Below, in pieces: positions 50,911 through 59,663 of a DNA stretch of 64,000 bases. Under the pieces are notes generated by a model. It had not been told where the DNA came from, did not search any database, and was given only the letters and a program-made list of their open reading frames with translations. Within the stretch, counting starts at the first letter, position 1; each line of letters opens with the position of its first letter. Source of the DNA: DASPMP01 sp035758925 (GTDB lineage: Bacteria; Gemmatimonadota; Gemmatimonadetes; Gemmatimonadales; Gemmatimonadaceae); the NCBI GenBank assembly GCA_035758925.1, contig DASTVV010000115.1:1-64000 (forward strand), in the 5' to 3' direction. The translations under genes and the position numbers were made by a program.

Positions 50911-51959
50911 AGCGCCCCAAACGCTTCAAGCCGGTGATCCGGCGCAATCCGCTGTTGAGGGCGGATGTCGCGACCACCATCGTCGCGTTGTGCGCGGCGG
51001 TGGGTGTCGTGCAGTTCTACCGACCGGATTCCGCGCTCGGGCGCACACCGTTCGCCCATTTGGCTGCAACGACATCGACCATCGGCACTCCCTCGAGCAA
51101 TGCGTTTGGTCGCAGCGGGGAGGTCAAGCTGTTGTTCGCTCTGCCTGGTCAGCGGCTCGAGTTCCCGCTGGCGGTTGGGGGCGATCCCGGCGAGATGCGC
51201 TACGAGTGGACGTCGCTACGCGGCGTCGAAACCGGGTTTTCGGCGCAGCCCATGGAAGGTGCGGACATCTCCACGCCAGTGGTGCCGGGCTTCTACTTTC
51301 TCACGCTGGTCCGTGACGGCAATCGACAGATCATCCGTGAGCCCGCTGTCGCCATCATGCGGCCGTTCCAGGAAAAGCTGGGCGGCATGCTGAACGGGTA
51401 TCGCATTGGTACCTATCTGGCTGAGAAGCTCAGGGGCAGCCGAGCTGACAAGGAGCGTCCGGACGGGTTCCTCGAGATCTATCAGCAGCACCTCGACCTC
51501 CCGATCAGCAAGCACCTCAAGTTGCGCGACTTCGTGACGCACGACGACCAGGCGGACGTCTGGCCGAAGTACGTGGCGCTCAATCCGCGACTGCTCGATA
51601 AGCTGGAGCTGGTGCTCGCGCAGCTCGAGAGTCAGTCCGAGACGCGAAGCGCGGGCGTGGCGCAGCTCGAGATCAGCGTGCACTCCGGTTTCCGCACACC
51701 GTCGCACAACACCCGTGTCCAATTGGCCGCGAGGGACAGTCGCCACCAGTACGGCGACGCGGCCGACGTCGTGGTTGATGCAAACGCCAATGGCAGGCTG
51801 GATCGCAACGACTGGCGCCTGGTCGCCGCGGCGGTGGAAGAAGTAGAGCGCACGCACCCCGACCTCGTCGGCGGGCTCGGCATCTACACGAGCCGGCGCT
51901 ACTCGATGCCGTACGTGCACATCGACACGCGTGGTACGCGGTCCCGCTGGAGAGGCTGA
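50907..51959 (+). CDS. M15-like peptidase, D-Ala-D-Ala carboxypeptidase fold
   Basis: The protein has 350 residues from a TTG start with GGGGGA seven bases upstream. A basic N-terminus and a membrane helix (about 21-38) anchor it. A strand-rich region (about 75-140) precedes the C-terminal domain, where SVHSGFRTPSHN, SRHQYGDAADVVVD and YVHIDTRG carry the zinc His and Asp residues of the M15-type fold (H-x6-D and H-x-D). It likely trims peptidoglycan peptides outside the inner membrane. It follows the possible 93-residue ORF through a TTGA overlap. Confidence 0.85.
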   Translation: MKRPKRFKPVIRRNPLLRADVATTIVALCAAVGVVQFYRPDSALGRTPFAHLAATTSTIGTPSSNAFGRSGEVKLLFALPGQRLEFPLAVGGDPGEMRYEWTSLRGVETGFSAQPMEGADISTPVVPGFYFLTLVRDGNRQIIREPAVAIMRPFQEKLGGMLNGYRIGTYLAEKLRGSRADKERPDGFLEIYQQHLDLPISKHLKLRDFVTHDDQADVWPKYVALNPRLLDKLELVLAQLESQSETRSAGVAQLEISVHSGFRTPSHNTRVQLAARDSRHQYGDAADVVVDANANGRLDRNDWRLVAAAVEEVERTHPDLVGGLGIYTSRRYSMPYVHIDTRGTRSRWRG

Positions 51960-52074
51960 CCGGCGATCCCGGTCCGCCCTCCAGGGCCCTGAGCGTTTTC
52001 CGGCCGGCGCTTTGCGCCGTGTGTATCGTAGACGTGGGATGGAATCGCGGCAGACGCCGCGGCGAACACACCAC

Positions 52075-52091
52075 CCGCGGCAAAGCCGCGG
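52075..52091. other. Hairpin CCGCGGC-AAA-GCCGCGG before the 52105 gene
   Basis: A perfect 7-bp stem with an AAA loop ends 13 bases before the ATG at 52105. It lies in the 145-base gap after the M15-like gene. There is no T run, so a termination role is unlikely. Confidence 0.4.
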
Positions 52092-52104
52092 CCGGAACAG
52101 GGCC

Positions 52105-52563
52105 ATGAACGAGCACCTGCGCGAACGCATCGTCCGCAAACTCGACGCGCTCACGGACGAGCGCGGCTACCAGATACTCGACTACGTCGAGTTCCTCGAA
52201 TCGAAGTACGCCGAGCGCCAGAATCCGTCAGGAAACGCGTTCACGCGCTTCACGGAAGCGGTCGAGGACCGGATGCGGGCGGGCAAGGTCTCCGCGGCCG
52301 CGATCGCCGAAACCATGGGGCTGCTGAACCGCGCAGCCAACGTTCTCAATGGCGCTGTTGCGGCGGGGAAATCCGTCGCTTCCGACATCGTGACCGCTGC
52401 CCAGAGCATGACGCCTCGCCCTGGGGGACCCAGCGGTACGAGTGCTGCACCACCGACGACGTCGGCGTCGACTACAACGGGGCCGCAGACGCCACCACCC
52501 AAAGAGGCATCGAGTCCGGCGCACGACGTCGAGCATCCGGGCTCGGGCGAGGAGCGGTTGTAA
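52105..52563 (+). CDS. Small conserved-type hypothetical with Ser/Thr/Pro-rich tail
   Basis: The protein has 152 residues. The first 60 residues are helical and charged (RERIVRKLDALTDERGYQIL and DYVEFLESKY), and resemble DUF2281-like helical domains only loosely. The middle is Ala-rich, and the last 45 residues are Pro/Ser/Thr-rich and probably disordered. There is no signal peptide. Its stop overlaps the next start (TAATG, 52561-52565), so it is coupled to the DUF1232 gene. Function is unknown. Confidence 0.7.
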   Translation: MNEHLRERIVRKLDALTDERGYQILDYVEFLESKYAERQNPSGNAFTRFTEAVEDRMRAGKVSAAAIAETMGLLNRAANVLNGAVAAGKSVASDIVTAAQSMTPRPGGPSGTSAAPPTTSASTTTGPQTPPPKEASSPAHDVEHPGSGEERL

Positions 52564-53018
52564 TGCCGGTGCTCAAGAGCGAAAGGGCGCGTGCACGCAC
52601 AGAGGGCAATGGCGTACCGTCCGCGAACGGCTCGCCGCGCGCGGGAGCCAAGCGCACGGTGCTGGGCTACATCGCCGAGCTGCCGCGCTTCCTGAAACTG
52701 CTGTGGGGCTTGATGGTCGACGGCCGCGTCTCGGTCGTGGACAAGCTGCTGGTCGCGGGCGCCATCGCGTACATCGTGACGCCCATCGATCTCATTCCGG
52801 ATTTCATCCCGTTCCTGGGTGAAGTGGACGACGTCTACCTGTTGGTGCTGGCGGTGCGCCGTCTGATGCAGAATGCCGGCAGGGCGGTGCTCATGTCGCA
52901 CTGGACGGGAGATCCGGCTGATCTGCGCGACTTGAACCTGCGAAAAGCGCTGCTGGCGGCTGCGTTCTTTCTGCCGCGCAGGATCCGCAAGCGCCTGCAT
53001 CTCCTGGGGCGCGGATGA
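52563..53018 (+). CDS. DUF1232 (YkvA-like) membrane protein
   Basis: The protein has 151 residues. The family signature is clear: VSVVDKLLVAGAIAYIVTPIDLIPDFIPFLGEVDDVYLL, of which TPIDLIPDFIP is the most typical part. It has one or two short membrane helices (about 55-95). The role of the family is not established. It is coupled to the upstream 152-residue protein and precedes guaB by 54 bases. Confidence 0.9.
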   Translation: MPVLKSERARARTEGNGVPSANGSPRAGAKRTVLGYIAELPRFLKLLWGLMVDGRVSVVDKLLVAGAIAYIVTPIDLIPDFIPFLGEVDDVYLLVLAVRRLMQNAGRAVLMSHWTGDPADLRDLNLRKALLAAAFFLPRRIRKRLHLLGRG

Positions 53019-53072
53019 GCAGCGAACTGCGTGCTCACTAGTTCCGTTCGGTGAAGCACGATACATTTCACC

Positions 53073-54620
53073 ATGGCGACAGGAACTCGAACGACTTCAC
53101 GGCCCGCGCACCAGGAACGATCTGGCGGCGGGCCTTTGCGCATTGAAGAGCCACGGAGCGACGCATCCCGGGTGCGCGACGACGTGGCTCTGACGTTTGA
53201 TGACGTGCTGCTGGTGCCGCGGCACTCGGTCACGCATCCGAAAGACGTGGCCACGGGATCACGCTTCTCGCGCGGCATCACCCTCCAGGTCCCCTTCGCG
53301 TCCGCCGCAATGGATACGGTGACGGAATCGGAGATGGCCATCGCGATGGCGCGGGCCGGTGGGATTGGCGTTCTGCACAAGAACATGTCGATCGACCGGC
53401 AGGCCGCCGAGACCGATCGGGTGAAGCGCAGTGAAAGCGGAATGATCCTGCAGCCGTACAAGCTGCGGCCGGAGGATACGGTACGGGCCGCCACGTCGCT
53501 CATGGCGCGCTTCCGGATCTCCGGCGTCCCCATCGTGGACGACGAGGATCGCCTCGTCGGAATCATCACCAACCGCGACCTGCAGTTCGAGCGTGATCTC
53601 GACAGGCCGCTGCGAGACGCGATGACGAAGGACCGGCTGGTCACGGCCCCGGAAGGCACGACGCTGGACGAGGCTGAGCGGATTCTGGCGCAGAACCGGA
53701 TCGAGAAGCTCCCGGTGGTCGATCGTGCAGGCAAGCTGCGCGGCCTGATCACGATCAAGGACATCCACAAGCGCCGGCAGTATCCCGACTCCAACAAGGA
53801 CAAGCACGGCAGGTTACGCGTCGCGGCGGCGGTGGGCGCTGCGGGCGACTTCATGGCCCGCGCGCGCGCCCTGGTGGAGGCGGGCGTGGACGCGCTGGTG
53901 GTGGACACGGCGCATGGGCACAGCGAAGGCGCCTTGCGCGCCACTGCCCAGATGCGCGAAGCATTTCCCGACGTCCAGCTCGTGGCTGGCAACATCGCGA
54001 CCAGGGATGGCGCGCGCGCGCTGATCGAGCGCGGTGTCGACGCCGTGAAGTGCGGCGTGGGTCCGGGGTCCATCTGCACGACGCGCGTCGTCACCGGCGT
54101 CGGCGTTCCCCAGCTGACTGCCGTCATCGACGCCGTTGCCGGCGCGGGCGACGTGCCGGTGATCGCCGACGGCGGCATCAAGTATTCGGGCGACATCGTC
54201 AAGGCGATCGCCGCTGGCGCGGCGTCCGTCATGATGGGATCCATGCTGGCGGGCACCGAAGAGAGCCCCGGCGAGGCGTTCCTGCTCGAGGGCCGGCGCT
54301 ACAAGATGGTTCGCGGCATGGGTTCATTGAGCGCCATGCAGGACGGCAGCGCCGACCGTTACTTCCAGGAAGGCGAGCTGTCGCCGCGGAAGCTCGTGCC
54401 CGAGGGCATCGAAGGGCGCGTGCCTTACAAAGGGCCGGTGTCCGACGTGCTGTATCAGATGGTGGGCGGGCTTCGGAGCGGGATGGGATACGTCGGCTGC
54501 GGCACGATTGAAGAGCTGCGCACGAGGACCGAATTCGTGCGGATTACCACGGCCGGATTGCGCGAGTCGCACCCCCACGACGTGACGATCACTCGGGAAG
54601 CACCGAACTACAGCGGCTGA
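53073..54620 (+). CDS. guaB: Inosine-5'-monophosphate dehydrogenase
   Basis: The protein has 515 residues. LTFDDVLLVPRHS starts the barrel, and two CBS domains (about 120-240) are inserted. The catalytic Cys335 lies in GVGPGSICTTRVVTGVG, and the flap contains GMGSLSAMQDGSADRY. The N-terminus is about 25 residues longer than usual and poorly conserved, so a later start is possible. It oxidises IMP to XMP in GMP synthesis. A terminator follows at 54684-54711. Confidence 0.95.
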   Translation: MATGTRTTSRPAHQERSGGGPLRIEEPRSDASRVRDDVALTFDDVLLVPRHSVTHPKDVATGSRFSRGITLQVPFASAAMDTVTESEMAIAMARAGGIGVLHKNMSIDRQAAETDRVKRSESGMILQPYKLRPEDTVRAATSLMARFRISGVPIVDDEDRLVGIITNRDLQFERDLDRPLRDAMTKDRLVTAPEGTTLDEAERILAQNRIEKLPVVDRAGKLRGLITIKDIHKRRQYPDSNKDKHGRLRVAAAVGAAGDFMARARALVEAGVDALVVDTAHGHSEGALRATAQMREAFPDVQLVAGNIATRDGARALIERGVDAVKCGVGPGSICTTRVVTGVGVPQLTAVIDAVAGAGDVPVIADGGIKYSGDIVKAIAAGAASVMMGSMLAGTEESPGEAFLLEGRRYKMVRGMGSLSAMQDGSADRYFQEGELSPRKLVPEGIEGRVPYKGPVSDVLYQMVGGLRSGMGYVGCGTIEELRTRTEFVRITTAGLRESHPHDVTITREAPNYSG

Positions 54621-54670
54621 ATCGAAAAAGCTTTCCTTGACAGCGCCGTGACGGGCGCCGAAGTTCCGCG

Positions 54671-54680
54671 CTGTATACAG
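54671..54680. promoter_or_regulatory. 10-bp palindrome CTGTATACAG
   Basis: A perfect palindrome that contains TATACA, a possible -10 element, lies between guaB and the permease, just before the terminator hairpin. A perfect TTGACA at 54637-54642 is 31 bases away, too far to form a normal promoter with it. It may be an operator. Confidence 0.3.
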
Positions 54681-54683
54681 TCC

Positions 54684-54711
54684 GGGCGGCTCACCTGCGC
54701 CGCCCCTTTTT
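54684..54711 (+). terminator. Intrinsic terminator after guaB
   Basis: GGGCGGC (54684-54690) pairs with GCCGCCC (54699-54705) around an 8-base loop, followed by CTTTTT. It lies 63 bases after the guaB stop and 26 before the permease start, so it could also act as an attenuator for the permease. Confidence 0.8.
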
Positions 54712-54736
54712 ACGTACGTACCCACCGGAGATCCGC

Positions 54737-56209
54737 ATGGGACTGTGGACGACTAAGAGCATTACGATGCTGCAGGAGGAGGCGACCGCCGAGGGCGAGC
54801 ACTCGCTCAAGCGTGCGCTGAGCGCCACCAACCTCATTCTGCTCGGCATCGGCGCGATCATCGGCGCGGGCATCTTCGTCCTGACCGGCAACGCGGCCGC
54901 GCAGTACGCGGGTCCCGCGGTGACGCTCTCGATGATTCTCGCTGGCGTCGCGTGCGCCTTCGCCGGCCTGTGCTACGCCGAGTTCGCCAGCATGATCCCG
55001 ATCGCGGGATCAGCCTACACCTACGGCTACGCGACGCTGGGCGAGTTCTTCGCCTGGATCATTGGCTGGGACCTGATGCTCGAGTACCTGTTCGGCGCGG
55101 CGACCGTCAGCGTCGGCTGGGCGGGCAATTTCGTGAAGTTCATGGCCGAATTCGGCATCACGGTCCCCACGAAGTGGTCCGACGCGCCGTACGCCGTGGA
55201 CGCGGCGAACAACTTCACGCGAACGGGGGCGATCTTCAACGTCCCCGCTTTCGTTTTGGCACTCATGCTCACCGTCATCCTGGTCATCGGCATCAAGGAA
55301 TCGGCGCGCTTCAACAACTTCATCGTGTTCGTGAAGGTGGCGATCATCTTCCTGGTGATCGGCATCGGCTTCATCTACGTGAAGACCTCCAACTGGCACC
55401 CGTTCATCCCCGAGAACGCGGGCCGGTTCGGCGAATTCGGCTGGAGCGGCGTGTTGCGTGGCGCGGGAGTGATTTTCTTCGCTTACATAGGATTCGACGC
55501 CGTATCGACAGCCGCACAGGAGGCGAAGAATCCACAACGAGACATGCCCATAGGCATACTCGGTTCGCTCGCCATCTGCACCGTGCTCTACGTGCTCATG
55601 GCGCTGGTCATGACGGGCATGACGTCCTACCTCAAGCTCAACGATCCGGCGCCCGTCCTCGTGGCGATTCAGGCGGCTGGTCCTTCGCTGGCCTGGCTGC
55701 GCTACGCGGTGGAAGTCGGGTCCCTCGCCGGACTCGCGTCGGTGGTGCTGGTGATGCTCATGGGCCAGGCCCGCGTGTTCTTCTCGATGGCCAATGACGG
55801 CCTGCTCCCGAGCGCGTTTGGCAAGGTGCATCCGCGGTTTCGCACTCCCTACATCACGACCATTGTCACCGGTACCGCTGCCGCCATCGTCGCGGGCCTT
55901 TTCCCGATCGGACTGCTGGGTCAGCTGGTGAGCATCGGCACGCTGCTCGCGTTCGTCATCGTGTGCGCCGGCATCTGGATCCTTCGTCGCCGTTCGCCGG
56001 ATCTGCCCCGCGCCTTCAAGACGCCGGCGGTGCCTCTCGTTCCAATCCTGGGCATCATTTCCTGCCTGGCGCTGATGGCCGGTCTGCCCCACGACACGTG
56101 GATTCGATTGATCGTGTGGCTGCTGATCGGCTTCGTCATCTACTTCACGTACGGTCGCAAGAATTCGAAGCTCAGCAATCCCCAGCCGGCTGCTGGAGCA
56201 CGGCGTTAG
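54737..56209 (+). CDS. APC-family amino acid permease (cationic amino-acid-type)
   Basis: The protein has 490 residues and about 12-14 helices. The N-terminal LILLGIGAIIGAGIFVLTGNAAAQYAG is the classic APC substrate-binding segment, and FFAYIGFDAVSTAAQEAKNP and LLPSAFGKVHPRFRTPY are typical of CAT-type members. It imports amino acids in symport or exchange. GGAG lies six bases before the ATG. It is separate from guaB by a terminator and ends with its own terminator. Confidence 0.92.
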   Translation: MGLWTTKSITMLQEEATAEGEHSLKRALSATNLILLGIGAIIGAGIFVLTGNAAAQYAGPAVTLSMILAGVACAFAGLCYAEFASMIPIAGSAYTYGYATLGEFFAWIIGWDLMLEYLFGAATVSVGWAGNFVKFMAEFGITVPTKWSDAPYAVDAANNFTRTGAIFNVPAFVLALMLTVILVIGIKESARFNNFIVFVKVAIIFLVIGIGFIYVKTSNWHPFIPENAGRFGEFGWSGVLRGAGVIFFAYIGFDAVSTAAQEAKNPQRDMPIGILGSLAICTVLYVLMALVMTGMTSYLKLNDPAPVLVAIQAAGPSLAWLRYAVEVGSLAGLASVVLVMLMGQARVFFSMANDGLLPSAFGKVHPRFRTPYITTIVTGTAAAIVAGLFPIGLLGQLVSIGTLLAFVIVCAGIWILRRRSPDLPRAFKTPAVPLVPILGIISCLALMAGLPHDTWIRLIVWLLIGFVIYFTYGRKNSKLSNPQPAAGARR

Positions 56210-56227
56210 CCAGACGTTATCTTGAGC

Positions 56228-56260
56228 ACGGCGCCCCCAACCGGGGCGCCGTCTCTTTTT
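56228..56260 (+). terminator. Intrinsic terminator after the amino acid permease
   Basis: ACGGCGCCCC (56228-56237) pairs with GGGGCGCCGT (56243-56252) around CAACC, followed by CTCTTTTT. It ends the permease transcript 19 bases after the stop. Confidence 0.9.
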
Positions 56261-56270
56261 CTGGAGTGCT

Positions 56271-57287
56271 TTGCTAGTCCACGGCGACTACCTCAAGATC
56301 TCGGCGGAACGGCGCGCTGGTGTTCAGCGCGTTGCGCGCGAGCTGCAACCAAGTCGGCGGGTGGCTCTGTCCACGCACATCAACGCCGACGGCGACGGCT
56401 GCGGCAGTGAGGCGGCGCTGGCGCGCATGCTCGCGCAGCACGGCATGGCGGTGCACATCGTCAACCCGACGCCGTGGCCGGACCTCTTCGACTTTCTCCT
56501 CGCGGATGACGTCGAGGATCGCACGGCCGACGGGGCGGACGCGCTCAAGGACATCGATCTCCTGATCGTGCTGGACATCAGCGACGTGAAGCGACTGGGC
56601 GCGCTCGCGGAGACTGTCCGTTCGCTCAAGGTGCCGCGGGTGGTGATCGATCATCACATCGCGTCCGACGATCGGGCCGGCGACATCCTGCTCACGGACA
56701 CGACCGCCTGCGCCACTGGCGAACTGGTCTACGATCTGGCGCAAGAGCTCGGTTTCGAGATCACGCCGCGCATCGCAAAATCTCTCTACAGCGCGATCCT
56801 CACGGACACCGGCGGTTTTCGATTCAGCAACACGACGCCCCGGTGTCACGCGATCGCGGCGGACCTGCTGAGCGTCGGTGTCGACCCCGAGGAGATGTAT
56901 CAGCGCGTGTACGCCTCAGCGCCGGCGGGGCGAGTGCGACTGCTGGCGGATGTCCTGCAGACGCTGGGCGTGGACGAAGACAAAGGGCTCGCGTGGCTCT
57001 CGATGAGCGCTGGCGCGCTCGAGCAGCATCATGTTCGCCAGGAAGATCTGGACGGCATCGTGGAGCACGCGCGTTCCATCGCCGGGACGCGGATGGCCGT
57101 GTTCTTCCGCGATCTCGGCCACGGCAAGGTCAAGGTGTCGTTCCGCAGCACGGGGGGCGTGGACGTCAATGCCTTCGCGCGAAAATTCGGGGGCGGCGGC
57201 CACGCGCGAGCGTCGGGCGCGCTGATTCCCGGCGGGTTGGACGACGTGCGGCAGCGCGTGCTCGCCGCGGCGCGTGACGTCCTTTAG
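56271..57287 (+). CDS. DHH-family phosphoesterase (NrnA-like)
   Basis: The protein has 338 residues. DHH motifs are present: HINADGDGCGSEAAL, DLLIVLDISD, VIDHHIASDDRAG and DTGGFRFSNTT. The DHHA1 domain shows GKVKVSFRSTGG and FGGGGHARASGALI. NrnA-like enzymes degrade short oligoribonucleotides or pAp/cyclic dinucleotide products in the cytoplasm. The best start is a TTG at 56271 with GGAG four bases before it. Confidence 0.9.
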   Translation: MLVHGDYLKISAERRAGVQRVARELQPSRRVALSTHINADGDGCGSEAALARMLAQHGMAVHIVNPTPWPDLFDFLLADDVEDRTADGADALKDIDLLIVLDISDVKRLGALAETVRSLKVPRVVIDHHIASDDRAGDILLTDTTACATGELVYDLAQELGFEITPRIAKSLYSAILTDTGGFRFSNTTPRCHAIAADLLSVGVDPEEMYQRVYASAPAGRVRLLADVLQTLGVDEDKGLAWLSMSAGALEQHHVRQEDLDGIVEHARSIAGTRMAVFFRDLGHGKVKVSFRSTGGVDVNAFARKFGGGGHARASGALIPGGLDDVRQRVLAAARDVL

Positions 57288-57297
57288 GTTGCGCGAT

Positions 57298-58197
57298 ATG
57301 ACGGAGAAGGAGCGAGAGGGGGAAGGCGGCGGTGTCAGGCGCGATGCGCCCAGAGCACCATTGCCCGTGATGGAGAGCCGGCCTACCCCGAAGCCCGTTC
57401 CGGCGCAGCAGCCGGTGCACTTCCCGGGCCTGGGCAAGGTCATCGCGATCTCGAGCGGCAAGGGCGGAGTCGGAAAGTCCACCGTGGCTTCCAACGTGGC
57501 TGTTGCCCTGGCCATGTCGGGCGCGCGCGTTGGCCTGATGGACGCGGACGTCTACGGCCCGAACATCCCGCGCATGATGGGCGTGAACTCACCGCCCGCG
57601 GTGGTGGACGAGAAGATCGTTCCGCTGGAGGCGCACGGGGTGAAGATCATCAGCCTCGGGTTCCTGATCGAGCGCGATCAGCCCGCGATCTGGCGCGGGC
57701 CGATCGTCATGAAAATCGTGAACCAGTTCCTGCGCGACGTCGCCTGGGGACAGCTCGACTATTTCATCGTCGACATGCCACCGGGTACCGGCGACGCGCA
57801 ATTGTCGCTCGTGCAAGCCACGCACGTCGCGGGAGCGATCATCGTGACGACGCCGCAGGAGGTGGCCGTAGGCGACGCCTTGCGCGGCGCGAAAATGTTC
57901 CAGCGCGTCAACGTGCCGGTCCTCGGCATCGTGGAGAACATGAGTTGGTTCGAATGTCCACATTGCGGCAAGCCCAGCTCGCTCTTCGGCACCGGCGGTG
58001 GCGAACGCCTGGCCACTGAGCTGGGACTGCCGCTGCTGGGACAGGTGCCGCTCTATCCTCGCGTGATGGAAGGGGCCGACAAAGGCCAGCCAATCGTCGT
58101 GTCGGACCCGCAATCATCCGCCGCCAAAGCGCTGATGTCGGTGGCGGACCGGATGAAGGCCGAGGCGATGTCGAGCGCAGGCGGGGAAGGGACGTGA
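57298..58197 (+). CDS. Mrp/ApbC-type Fe-S carrier ATPase
   Basis: The protein has 299 residues. The deviant Walker A motif SSGKGGVGKSTVASN, MDADVYGPNIPRMMG and VDMPPGTGDAQLSL are standard for Mrp/NBP35 proteins, and CPHC is the Fe-S binding pair. The MIP18-like (DUF59) domain found at the N-terminus of many Mrp proteins is absent; a charged, Pro-rich stretch of about 40 residues takes its place. I prefer the ATG at 57298 over a GTG at 57274. It is coupled to the MATE gene by GTGA. Confidence 0.92.
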   Translation: MTEKEREGEGGGVRRDAPRAPLPVMESRPTPKPVPAQQPVHFPGLGKVIAISSGKGGVGKSTVASNVAVALAMSGARVGLMDADVYGPNIPRMMGVNSPPAVVDEKIVPLEAHGVKIISLGFLIERDQPAIWRGPIVMKIVNQFLRDVAWGQLDYFIVDMPPGTGDAQLSLVQATHVAGAIIVTTPQEVAVGDALRGAKMFQRVNVPVLGIVENMSWFECPHCGKPSSLFGTGGGERLATELGLPLLGQVPLYPRVMEGADKGQPIVVSDPQSSAAKALMSVADRMKAEAMSSAGGEGT

Positions 58198-59636
58198 GCA
58201 CGGTTCGAGTGGACCCGAACGATGTAGCGCGGCCGCCCGAGTCCCGGACGGCCGCGCTGCCGTTGGAGCCACATGAAGGGCTGGCGCCGGTCGCGGTCCG
58301 TGAGAACCCGGCCGCGGCTGCGCGGCTCGTGGTGGATCCGCTGCCCCGCACCATCGCGCGGGTCGCATTTCCCGCAGCGGCGTCGACGCTGCTGATGACG
58401 ATCTTCGCGAGCGTCGACGCGTTCTGGGTCGGCACCAAGATCGGTGCGACAGGCATCGCCGCCGTCTCGACGTCGATCTTCTGGGTCTGGCTCATCATCT
58501 CGGTGGCGGAGATGGTGAGCATCGGTCTCACGGCTGTCGCGTCGCGCCGCTACGGGGAAGGGAGAGGCGCCGATGCTGCGCGTGTCGCCGGGACTGCGCT
58601 CGTGTTCACACTCGTCGTGGGTGGCGTGGCCGCGGTCGTCGGGCATCTCATGCTGCCCTGGATGTTCGCGACCATGCACACGCCGGCCGACGTCACCGCG
58701 CTTGGTGTCCAGTATCTGGGCACCTATCTCCTGGGCACGCCACTTCTGTTCGGGTTCTTTGCCGTCGATGCGGCGTTCCGCGCGTCCGGCGATTCGCGAA
58801 CGCCCTTCATCCTGCTCGCGATTTCCGTTGCGGCGACGCTGGTGCTTGATCCTGTACTGATCCTCGGACTCGGCCCGGCGCCGCGGTTGGGAATCGCGGG
58901 CGCCGCTATCGCCACGGTGACCACGCGCGCGGTCGCGTTCAGCCTGGGGCTGTTGCTCGCCATGCGGCGTCGCCTGCTGACGGTCACGACATTCGACTGG
59001 CGCGCGATTGGCGCGATCTGCCGAGTCGGGCTTCCGACCGCCGCGACAGGGGTCGTCTTCAGCCTGATCTACGTGCTCGTGACGCGCAGCACCACACGAT
59101 TTGGAACGCCAGCGCTCGCGGCGCTCGGCATTGGCCATCGCGTCGAGAGCTGGCTCTTCATGGTCGGCGTCGGATTCGGCGCCGCGACCGCTGCCATCGT
59201 CGGTCAGAATCTGGGCGCAGGCCGAGTGGATCGAGCGGTGAAAGCAGGTTGGCTGGCGACCGCGTATTGCACCGGCCTCGGGGTGTGTTTCAGCATCATG
59301 CAGCTGTGGGTCCCGGAGCGGTTTGCGGCGATTTTCGCGACGGATCCGGCGGTCATCGCTGAAAGTGCCAACTACCTTCGCATCGCGTCGCTCTCTCAGC
59401 TCGCGGTGTGTGCGGAGGTCGTGCTTGAAAGCGCGCTCGGGGGTGCCGGCTACACCGTTGCTCCGATGCTGAGTTCCACCACGTTCACGGTCTTGCGCGT
59501 TCCGCTCGCCGCCTGGGCGGCTACGCGATGGGGCAGCACCGGGATCTGGTGGGTGATCTCACTGACGGCCACCGCGAGGGCGGTGGCAATGACGGCACTC
59601 TGGCGCGCCGGAGGCTGGCAGCGGCGAACCGTGTAG
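58194..59636 (+). CDS. MATE family efflux transporter
   Basis: The protein has 480 residues and 12 helices, with a soluble N-terminus of about 50 residues. Segments such as ASVDAFWVGTKIGATGIAAVS, GTYLLGTPLLFGFFAVDAAFRASGDSRTPF and VGFGAATAAIVGQNLGAGR fit the MATE fold. It exports organic cations or related compounds with H+ or Na+. The GTG start lies in a GTGA overlap with the Mrp gene. It is convergent with the membrane protein gene at 59664. Confidence 0.92.
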   Translation: MSTVRVDPNDVARPPESRTAALPLEPHEGLAPVAVRENPAAAARLVVDPLPRTIARVAFPAAASTLLMTIFASVDAFWVGTKIGATGIAAVSTSIFWVWLIISVAEMVSIGLTAVASRRYGEGRGADAARVAGTALVFTLVVGGVAAVVGHLMLPWMFATMHTPADVTALGVQYLGTYLLGTPLLFGFFAVDAAFRASGDSRTPFILLAISVAATLVLDPVLILGLGPAPRLGIAGAAIATVTTRAVAFSLGLLLAMRRRLLTVTTFDWRAIGAICRVGLPTAATGVVFSLIYVLVTRSTTRFGTPALAALGIGHRVESWLFMVGVGFGAATAAIVGQNLGAGRVDRAVKAGWLATAYCTGLGVCFSIMQLWVPERFAAIFATDPAVIAESANYLRIASLSQLAVCAEVVLESALGGAGYTVAPMLSSTTFTVLRVPLAAWAATRWGSTGIWWVISLTATARAVAMTALWRAGGWQRRTV

Positions 59637-59663
59637 GCGCGCGGCTCCAGTGCCGCGCGCTCC

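Noticed and set aside
54637..54679. Perfect TTGACA and a TATACA before the amino acid permease as a promoter
   Set aside because: The spacing is 31 bases, far from the usual 16-18, so the pair is not a convincing sigma-70 promoter.
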